Assembly: GCA_018398765.1 (NCBI GenBank)
Contig: JAHBMJ010001983.1
Location: 4,921 to 24,457, forward strand
Length of the DNA: 19,537 nt
Direction of reading: 5' to 3'
From: Chromera velia
Taxonomy: Eukaryota > Sar > Chromeraceae
Shown here one piece after another: positions 1-7,280 of the stretch. The position numbers and the translations under genes were made by a program. The first letter of the stretch is position 1. Each line of letters opens with the position of its first letter. Below the pieces are notes generated by a model. That model was not told where the DNA came from. It saw nothing but the letters and a program-made list of their open reading frames with translations, and searched no databases.

Positions 1-640
1 GGGGGGGGGAAAGGAGTCGGAGGGGGAGAGGGTCTGAGTTTTGTTTGGGGACGCTCGCTTTGTCAAATCTCTATCTCCTGGGTGGTGGTGGGGTTGGGGG
101 GGTCCTGGTGAGTTGTGAGAAGGGCGTGATGGTACCTATATAAAAACGTTCTGGTATGTGGTTGGGGGATGTGGAGGGCTGTGGTTGGGGTTGGGTGTGG
201 GTGTGTCTTTGGATGGGTGTGAGGGGACCTTCTCCCATCTGCCCGGGGGAGGGTCCGGCCTTGGGTTGGCCCCCCCCCCCGCCGTACAACAATCCCTCAG
301 AGGTACACGCACCCTCCCCTCCTGCTTGCGGGGGGAGGAAGGGCCGGCCGCCCTGTTACAAGCATTTGGGCCCCCCTCCCCCCCAGCCATATCACAGGCG
401 TTTAGTTGTTTGCTTGGCTATCGGACTCCCCTCCTGCTGTCTTCTTGTTGCTGGCTGTCTTTTTTTATGTCTTGCTGTCGCTGGCTGTGTCTGTTTACAT
501 CTATCTGAATCTGCGTCCCTCTGTGTCTGTCTGTGTCTGTCTATGTCTGTCTTTGTCTATCTGTGGCTGCCTACGTCTGTCTGTGTCTGCCTGTAGCTGT
601 CTGTATCCGCCTCCGGCTTATGTATTTTGACTAGCTCAAC
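1..640. other. G-rich and (CTGT)-rich low-complexity sequence, no gene seen
   Basis: 1-300 is rich in G runs (for example around 83-106 and 160-205), with quadruplex-forming potential on the plus strand. 500-620 is a degenerate CTGT/CTGTGT repeat (TGTCTGTCTATGTCTGTC style). Open frames here follow the base bias and show no domain. Confidence 0.7.
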
Positions 641-949
641 TTACAATCGTTGTCAGTTTGAGCTTCTAACTTTTTATAGTTAACGGAAAAAAATATATAA
701 AAATTGACATCAAAAATTAAAAGTGTATAAAAAATTGATATCATTATCAATTTTTTATACATTTTTTTTGTACACTTTTATATAGGGAATGCTATATATA
801 ATTACGATAAATTATTTCTAGTTCTTGATATATAAAGTAGAATATAATACCCCTTATAATATTTTTGCAACAATTGGACAACAGTTGTTTGCTTTGTTTT
901 GTATATTCCAACTAGTATACTAAACATCTATAGATACAACATAACTTGG
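641..949. other. AT-rich spacer, no gene seen
   Basis: Sharp switch from GC-rich to AT-rich sequence near 640. It contains the 724-761 hairpin and several TATATA stretches, but no usable open frame. Confidence 0.7.
724..761. repeat. 17-bp perfect palindromic hairpin
   Basis: TGTATAAAAAATTGATA (724-740), loop TCAT, then its exact reverse complement (745-761). It lies in AT-rich DNA at the edge of the repeat island. It may be a MITE remnant or a chance AT palindrome. Confidence 0.85.
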
Positions 950-1389
950 AAAAAAAAAACTTCAATTCGATATTTTTGTCAAACTTTTTATAGTATAATA
1001 TAGCAACATATTAATTGGATAGATATATTAAAATTAATTAGAACAATGCTTTTGTAAACCAAACGGATTTTGAGTTGAACTTGAAAGAAAGCCTATATTT
1101 GGGGTGTGAATTGAGAGCTCTGGAGTTCTTAGTCGTACGTTTATCATCTTCTTTTCCCTCATTCAGTCACTGTAGCAATGCATTCACGTGGATATAAAGG
1201 TTGTTGTGCTAGTTCTTGCACTTACACCAAGACTTAGGCACAAACACAAAGTCAAAGACTAGGTCAGAGACTGCCTCTACTTTCCCTGCCTTTCTCACTG
1301 CACCGCTAGTAGTACAACAGTCACGGATAGGAACTCTATCGAGGTGTTTGGCATTCCCACATTAAGAAAAATTTTTAGAGCAGAACGTT

Positions 1390-2105
1390 CTATTTCTCCC
1401 AGTCGGTATATGCCTTCTCGGTGAAGAAGAAGTTCTTCTTCTTAAAGAGCTTGTCTTTGATCACTCTGTGGTCCTTCTTGACGACGAATTGACGGGAATG
1501 TCCAGCGACCTTGATCTCGACCTTTGTCATAAGGATCATGGAAAGAATCTTGATTTTGCCCTCCTCGTTGGCGCCCTGAATGAGTTGTTTTTGCTTCTGC
1601 ACCCCTTGATTATACACGTTCATGAACATCTGCCCTGGGTTCATCTCTGCAAAAGCAGGCGTGAAGGCCTGCGTCAGCGTTTTTTAGAAGTATTCACGAT
1701 CTTTCTTATGCTCTGTATCTGTCATGTCCATCGTGCACTCGTCGGCCGGATCCCGACCGCTGTCGTTTTTTTCTGCATCCAGTTTATAGATGCAGACACA
1801 AGAAAAAAGCGTTCATACACTATCATGGTTTCTAAACAGGCCTCTGAGGTTGTATTCATGTGCTGTTTATGTCGATCCGCCATTGGAAAGACTAAATGGC
1901 AGTGGGGACCACATCTCTTCCTGGTTCAGAACAACACAAAAGTGTATGAGTCCTTGATTGACGGACCTTTCTCTGACTTGATCAGTGCAGCCCTCAGTTT
2001 CTTGGCTTTATCGTTGCTGAAGTGTTTCTCGAAAAAGGAATCAAGAAGAGCCTTCTGGCTGTTTATCTCAGAATTTTCTGAAGAAGAGGCAGTCGACTGC
2101 GGCAT
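1390..2105 (-). pseudogene. Broken unrecognised gene, left-arm copy
   Basis: In this arm the gene reads outward. It starts at ATG 2105-2103 (MPQSTASSSENSE...), continues with a Lys-rich helical stretch (SFFEKHFSNDKAKKLRAAL) and reaches an in-frame TGA after TFVLF. The same frame then resumes (CGPHCHLVFPMADRHKQH), shifts at a T6 tract around YERFF, resumes in another frame (DMTDTEHKKDREYF), hits a TAA, and ends MNPGQMFMNVYNQG...AYTDWEK at TAG 1392-1390. The ancestor was roughly 240 codons. I do not recognise the family. The HCHLVFPM stretch with nearby Cys/His could be a metal site, but that is only a suggestion. The presence of two related copies inside an inverted repeat points to an element-borne protein. 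Confidence 0.55.
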
Positions 2106-2129
2106 CTAGCTGTTGCTCTCAGAATTAAG

Positions 2130-2375
2130 TTGAAGAACAGAGATAAGTTGAATGTAGCTGACAGTGTCTGTCTGGATGTCTTCTATGCGTATGATTCAGA
2201 AACGGAGAAAAAAACAGTGCTGCATAAAGTGCTGTATTCTATGCTATTGAATGGGAGAACAGACAAAAATTTAAAAGGATTGAAACGTTTGCTGTGTAAG
2301 TCCCTGGATCACACAATGTCATACGCAGTTTATGACAAAAATATCGATATCTTACTATACCATACTCGCGTCTGA
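2130..2375 (+). other. Small inward-reading ORF, left arm (81 aa), doubtful gene
   Basis: The ORF encodes MKNRDKLNVADSVCLDVF... and a Lys/Leu-rich middle (KNLKGLKRLLCKSLD). The homologous frame is open in the right arm for 61 aa, which gives slight support. The two copies differ at about eight residues against about six silent differences, so selection on the protein is not evident. No known domain is recognised. It lies divergently from the start of the broken outward gene. It may be a chance frame. Confidence 0.25.
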
Positions 2376-2820
2376 GATGACTGCGTGGGCACCACCTGTG
2401 CAGAAATTTGCATTTTGGGACCAAATCATGTCCAAATCTTACTAGCTTATAACCAAGTAGTGATTTGTACGCACATAGTTGCCATTCAGGCCCAACTGGA
2501 AGGGACACATAAAAATTTCTCTATATACAAGCTGGCCTCCATAATTACTCTGAAGCTTTTTGAACATCATTTTCCTTCGAAACTCAAGTTTACTTTACTT
2601 CACTTGAGTTGTACAACTCAATCTGCATACTGCATGGTAATTGTTGAATAAATCTTCATTGGCGGGTTCCCTGTCTCTCTGAGTAATAATGTCATATATA
2701 GTGTTGTAAAAGAGGAGCGTCCCATGCGCTGCTCATGATGCCTCGAAAGAGAAGAACTTTCGTACATGTCCCTCTTTCGACGCCAGACTTGACAATGGGA
2801 GTACCCACCATAACAATGTC

Positions 2821-2837
2821 GGCGCGCAGCGCGCGCC
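2821..2837. repeat. Small GC-only hairpin in the centre of the inverted duplication
   Basis: GGCGCGC, AGC loop, GCGCGCC: a perfect 7-bp stem of only G and C inside an otherwise AT-rich centre. A second 9-bp inverted repeat (TCGAAAGAG at 2743-2751, CTCTTTCGA at 2772-2780) lies just upstream. The rest of the centre (2351-2855) shows no convincing gene. Confidence 0.7.
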
Positions 2838-2855
2838 CACCCTCGTCTACTTATA

Positions 2856-2999
2856 TAATTCAATAAAAAAATAATTCTGATTCTGACATGCATGCATGCA
2901 ATTAATTTTTCTGTGCGAATCAATTAAGCGTTTAATACGTACGGGAAAATTAATTGCATGCATGTATGTCAGAATCAGAATTATTTTTTTATTGAATTA
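2856..2999. repeat. 54-bp near-perfect hairpin at the inner end of the right arm
   Basis: 2856-2909 pairs with 2946-2999 over 54 bases with one mismatch (2890 with 2965), leaving a 36-nt loop. The stem contains AATAAAAAAATAATTCTGATTC and the palindromic TGCATGCATGCA. It is distinct from the large arms and sits exactly between the centre and the right arm. Confidence 0.95.
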
Positions 3000-3017
3000 A
3001 GTATATCGATATTTTTG

Positions 3018-3203
3018 TCACAAACTGTATGACATTGTGCGATCCAGAGACTTACACAGCAAACGTTTCGATCCTTTTAAGTTCTTGTCTGTTCTCTGAT
3101 TCAACAGCATAGAACACAGCACTTTATACAGCACTGTTTTCTTCTCCGTTTCTGAACTATACGCACAGAAGACATCCAGATAGACACTGTCAGCCACATT
3201 CAA
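3018..3203 (-). other. Small inward-reading ORF, right arm (61 aa), doubtful gene
   Basis: This is the inverted counterpart of the left-arm ORF at 2130-2375 (MNVADSVYLDVFCAYSSETEKK...). It ends earlier because a 3-base difference after TMSY (GCA missing) and a TGA close the frame. No domain is recognised. Confidence 0.22.
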
Positions 3204-3221
3204 CTTATCTCTTTTCTTCAG

Positions 3222-3923
3222 AAAATTATGAGATGAACAGCCAGAAGGCTTTTCTTGATTCCTTTTTTGAGAAACGCTTCAGCAACGATAAAGCCAAGAA
3301 ACTGAGGGCTGCACTGATCAAGTTAGAGAAAGGTCCGTCAATCAAGGACTCATACACTTTTGTGTTGTTCTGAACCAGGAAGAGATGTGGTTCCCACTGA
3401 CGTTTAGTCTTTCCAATGGCGGATCGACATATTAAACAGCACATGAATACAACCTCAGAGGCCTGTTTAGAAACCATGATAGTGTATGAACGCTTTTTTC
3501 TTGTGTCTGCATCTATAAACTGGATGTAGAAAAAAACGACAGCGGTCGGGATCTGGCCGACGAGCGCACAATGGACATGACAGATACAGAGCATAAGAAA
3601 GATCGTGAATACTTCCAAAAAACGCTGACACAGGCCTTCATGCCTGCTTTTGAAGAGATGAACCCAGGGCAGATGTTCATGAACGTGTATAATCAAGGGG
3701 TGCAGAAGCAGGAACAACTCATTCAGGGCACCAATGAGGAGGGCAGAATCAAGATTCTTTTCATGACCCCCATAATAAAGGTCGAGATCAACTTCTGATC
3801 AAGGTCGCTGGACATTACCGTCAGTTCGTCGTCAAGAAGGACCACAGAGTGATCAAAGACAAGCTCTTCAAGAAGAAGAACTTTTCTTTCGCTGAGAAAG
3901 CATACACCGACTGAGGGAAATAG
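3222..3923 (+). pseudogene. Broken unrecognised gene, right-arm copy
   Basis: Inverted homologue of the left-arm pseudogene. It shares the in-frame TGA after TFVLF and the T6 frameshift, and has its own damage. A deletion of about 55-60 bp removes the ATG region. There are an extra stop near the CGSH motif, a TAG after SINWM, an 11-bp insertion repeating GATCAA near 3795 that brings in a TGA, and TGG changed to TGA near the C-terminus (3912-3914). Conversely, it keeps DREYFQKTLTQAF open where the left copy has a stop. The longest surviving segment runs from 3571 to 3798 (MDMTDTEHKKDREYFQ...). Confidence 0.55.
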
Positions 3924-4355
3924 AATGTTCTGCCCTAAAAATTTTCCTTGATGTGGAAATGCCAAGCGCCTCGATAGAGTTCCTGTCCGTGACTGTTGTA
4001 CTACTGGCGGTGTAGTAAGAAAAGCAGGGAAAGTAAAGGCAGTCTCTGACCTAGTCTCTGACTTTGTGTTTGTGCCTAAGTCTTGGTGTAAGTGCAAAAA
4101 CCAACACAACAACCTTTATGTCTACGTGAATGCATTGCCACAGTGACTGAGTGAGGACCAAGAATTCCAAAGCTCTCAATTCGCACCCCCAATTTACTAC
4201 TACTTGAATTTAGGTTTTTTTTCAAGTTCAACTCAAAATCAGTTTGGTTAACAACAATGTTTTTCTGAGTAATTTTGATATATCTGCCTAATATGTATAA
4301 AACTTAGTATAGGTATAAAAACATTGAGTTAAATCTGGGGTTGATTTTTTTTTAT

Positions 4356-5260
4356 TCTATATTTATAGACGCTGGTGTGATCTCTATGTATGGTATTGCC
4401 TTTATATCATGTATTATGCTATTTTATGGAATGTAGCACAGTTTTTTTGCCAAGTGGACTCGGACACCCTGCAACTTAGACTGCAAGTTTAAATAATTTA
4501 GACAAATAATTTAAAGTAATTTAAAATAATTTAGCTTAGTAATTTAAAGTAATTTAGAGTAATTTAGAGTAATTTGGACAGCTAAATTACTAATTTTGCC
4601 ATTATTTTGGTCAAACTCTAGGTTAAACTTTGGATGTCTATTTCTCGTGAACTAAAAAGAGTTAAATGTACAAATTAACAGTGTTTATAGCTCTTATAAG
4701 ATTGAAGCAACAGCCACTGATAAGGTAGAATGAGAAAGGGCAGAGACCTAGGCAGAGACTAGGACAGAGAAGAAAAACAGACCAAAAGGGGATTTATTAA
4801 ATAAGAGGAAGACATACATTCGACGGGAGGACGGAAAGTCGTGCTAGAGAGGAGACCCTAAGGAGTGTGTTTAGCTCTAGGTCTAGCTAAAGGAGGAAAG
4901 CTAAAAGGGGATCATATACCTTTTTCAATGACTTTCATGCATTCTTCTGCTATTGTTTGTCTCACTTTGCCCCTGAAAAAGAAAGAGCCTGTGCGTTGAA
5001 CATGCCCTGAACGTACTTTTCTATAAAGCCTAGTATAAGAATGTACCCCAGGGTCTACCCTAGTTTATATCCTCAATAAGCGGACAAAATCGAGGTTCGC
5101 CTATCTCAACGCTCAATGAAGCAGTTTTTCATTAGTCTTTCACCAGTTTTTGTGAACTGTCGGCAGCTTCTGTCTTTTCAAGCACGCAACATAGCACTAG
5201 GGATGATGTCTCTGATAATTGAGAAGGAGTGTCACTAGTCATGCAGCCATACGAAAGTAG
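4356..5260. other. Intergenic repeat-rich sequence, no gene seen
   Basis: Contains the 10-bp array (4494-4575) and a short tandem of CAGAGAC(CT)AGG units near 4740-4770. Similar AGTCTCTGACCTAGTCTCTGAC units occur inside the duplication arms (near 1255 and 4045), hinting at shared repeat ancestry. No coding frame is supported. Confidence 0.6.
4494..4575. repeat. 10-bp tandem array, unit AGAGTAATTT and variants
   Basis: Repeated AATTT cores spaced about 10 bases apart: AAAGTAATTT, AAAATAATTT, AAAGTAATTT, AGAGTAATTT, AGAGTAATTT. It lies just outside the right arm of the large inverted duplication. An inverted CTAAATTACTAATTTT follows at 4582-4597. Confidence 0.8.
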
Positions 5261-5506
5261 CTAGAAGAGAGTTCTAATGGGGAGAAGACTAAAGACACAA
5301 AGAGAGGGCAAGCGCAGACTGCATATAAACAGCCGACCATACCAACGAGCAAATTGTAGCTGTAAAGCATCAATTGCAAGGATGTCTGCTTTACGGACAG
5401 GCAGACACTCTAGACAGTATAGTGCAACAGGGGTCCAAGAAGCTTTAAAGATGGTTATCTGAGCGTCTATGCTCAGAGAGCCTATGCTTGCATGCAATAA
5501 GCCCAA
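5261..5506 (-). pseudogene. Possible LINE (non-LTR) reverse transcriptase C-terminal fragment
   Basis: The minus-strand frame reads SIDAQITIFKASWTPVALYCLECLPVRKADILAIDALQLQFAR. This resembles the stretch after the polymerase core in non-LTR retrotransposon proteins, where a 'lr(i/v)FkA.v..vaLYG.E...' segment is followed by '..id..qlr.lR'. The frame then drifts into unrelated residues and stops. No catalytic YxDD box is nearby. The call rests only on this remembered pattern. Confidence 0.4.
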
Positions 5507-6310
5507 TCATAGCACCCAGAGCACAAGAAGCAGAAACAATTAATGCAAAACTCGATTATCTTGTTTAAACACCCTCTCTCAACTTTAAAAGAACACAACC
5601 AAGATATTTCAATCATATTTGTAATCAGATGTCCATTCGACCTCCTTCCCTTTATATACAGCACCGTATCCAAAGATTCCCGCAGAGCAGAAGCAGACAG
5701 ACGCAAGACTGTTCTGTCGAAGTAAAGTCCTAGAAAAAGAGAAAAAGAAACAAAAGTGATTAAAAGGTAAGAAAGAAACAAAGAAAAGAAAAAGAGAAAT
5801 ACTAGTAGCCAAGAAAGAAATACGCGTGAGCAGAACAGTCGTAAGAGCTTCAATATATCAAAAGAACCACAAATTGTCTTCTGGGTCCAAAGCCAAATAT
5901 AACGTGCGGTCTAAATTCGAAGTAGCTGGAAGTAGCCGAATCTGAGCACAGTATAAAATCAATCAGTCAAAAAGCCAAATAGTCAAACCGAATAGTGCGC
6001 GGCGATTAATTGACAGAGCTGAATAATTGCCATATATGCATGCATGCAATCAAAAATCGAATTGAATCGAAATACCGCATCCACAACAATTCCGTTTCAT
6101 GAAAATATCGAGATTGAAAATCAAGAATCGAAGTGCCGTCTTTCATTCATACTGAGGTTGAAGTCCCGCCCTCCTTGAGTCCATTCGACAGATTCGAGGA
6201 CTGTGACAGCAGTTACTGAACCCTAAGACGTAGACCTGTACCTTTAAGACTCTGAATCCATTTCCAGACTTCAGTTTCTAAGAATACCTTGAATATTACC
6301 TTCACTTGTC
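5507..6310. other. Intergenic, A-rich, no gene seen
   Basis: Contains a GAAA/AAAG-rich stretch at 5735-5820 and TGCATGCATGCA at about 6037-6048. Open frames on both strands are short and composition-driven. Confidence 0.6.
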
Positions 6311-6555
6311 CTAGGCGACGCACAGTGATAAAAAAAAAGAAAAAAAAAAATCTGGAGAAGCCTAATCTTTTTTATTTTTTTTTCTGTTATTTTATTGGAA
6401 GTGCCAAACATATAATAAAAACACATCTAACTACAAAACCTACCTTTGCTAAGTTTGCTTGGACCTTTGACCACTAGACTAAAAACAAAAAAAAAAGAAA
6501 AAAAAATCTCGACATGTCTATTCTTTTTTTTTTTTTACCACTGTGCGTCGCCTAG
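6311..6555. mobile_element. MITE-like element, 245 bp, 17-bp terminal inverted repeats
   Basis: CTAGGCGACGCACAGTG (6311-6327) is repeated exactly in reverse complement at 6539-6555. Inside each end lies an A-rich tract, and the interior is AT-rich with no coding potential. If the TA of CTAG is the duplicated target, the repeats begin GGCGACGC and the ends read TA|GGC...GCC|TA. That would suit a nonautonomous Tc1/mariner-type element. A CTAG target duplication is equally possible. No transposase is present. Confidence 0.75.
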
Positions 6556-7280
6556 CACTCCTCTGCCCTATTCGAGGCCAAGTGAGCTAAGAGTAGAACA
6601 GAACAAGACCTTAATTTGTCTTTTTCAGATTCACACTGGCAGCTAGTCCTCATTCCAACCTCCAGCCCCCTTCCTTGCAATACTATTCCAGTGCTAAAAA
6701 TCTAAGCTAAAAATTTTATTTACAAATCAGAGACATATATCTTATATATAGTATAGGTCTATTCAAGTTTTTTTTTACAGTCGGCTAGTAGGCCGCCTAA
6801 GCGCATCGATCTTGAATTAAATAATTAGAAATACAGACTGCTGAAGTGGTTGTTAGAGTGTTTGAATTATACTACTATACCAATGTGGAAGCACAATCGA
6901 AAGGCTTAACTAAAGTCACTTCAGAGGTTTAGCTAGGTCTCGACAGTCGGACCCGACTGACACGCGACTATAGGATCACTTCAATCTTATTAAAGGTATG
7001 GAGAGCCTCCACCATGCATAGATGATTGGGAAAGGGTTTGGAAAGTGTATGGTAGATCTTCAATTTTTATCTAACCTAGCATTTAACAATTTTATCATGC
7101 TTAACTTATATGCTCGAACTATTTTATCATACCTATTGTAAGTGAAACAATTCTTTGTGTCAGTGATACTTGTGTGTAGGGTATTATGTCACAATTTGAT
7201 TTGTGTCACACTCTAGTTTTAGTGTAAATCAGGCTGGTGTCAGCTTGGTGAATCAGTGGTGATCGGGCCAATTAATCAGC
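6556..7280. other. Intergenic, AT-rich, no gene seen
   Basis: Nothing recognisable beyond short imperfect repeats such as ATTTTATCAT at about 7090 and 7122. The AT-rich island ends near 7280. Confidence 0.6.

Larger units (their letters stand above)
950..4355. repeat. Large imperfect inverted duplication (foldback-like element)
   Basis: The left arm (about 950-2350) is repeated in reverse complement as the right arm (about 3003-4355), around a 650-bp centre. Landmarks that pair include ATATCGATAT at the inner ends (2341-2350 with 3003-3012), the GCTGACAGTGTCT segment near 2157, the CTTACACCAAGACTTAGGCAC segment near 1220 with its partner near 4085, and TTTTGAGTTGAACTTGAAA near 1070 with its partner near 4225. 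Similarity is high through about 1070-2350 and fades outward to about 950 and 4355. I found no clear target-site duplication. It could be a foldback transposon or an inverted pair of degraded element copies. It contains no recognisable transposase. Confidence 0.88.

Noticed and set aside
160-205. Telomere-like TTGGGG sequence
   Set aside because: The G runs are irregular and not tandem, so they are treated as low-complexity DNA.
1468-2109. 213-codon plus-strand frame in the left arm (and its 163-codon minus-strand mate at 3226-3717)
   Set aside because: Antisense of the outward broken gene. The outward frames look more protein-like (charged, helical, an ATG start region), whereas this one is a hydrophobic reverse reading. 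The choice of strand is a judgement and could be wrong.
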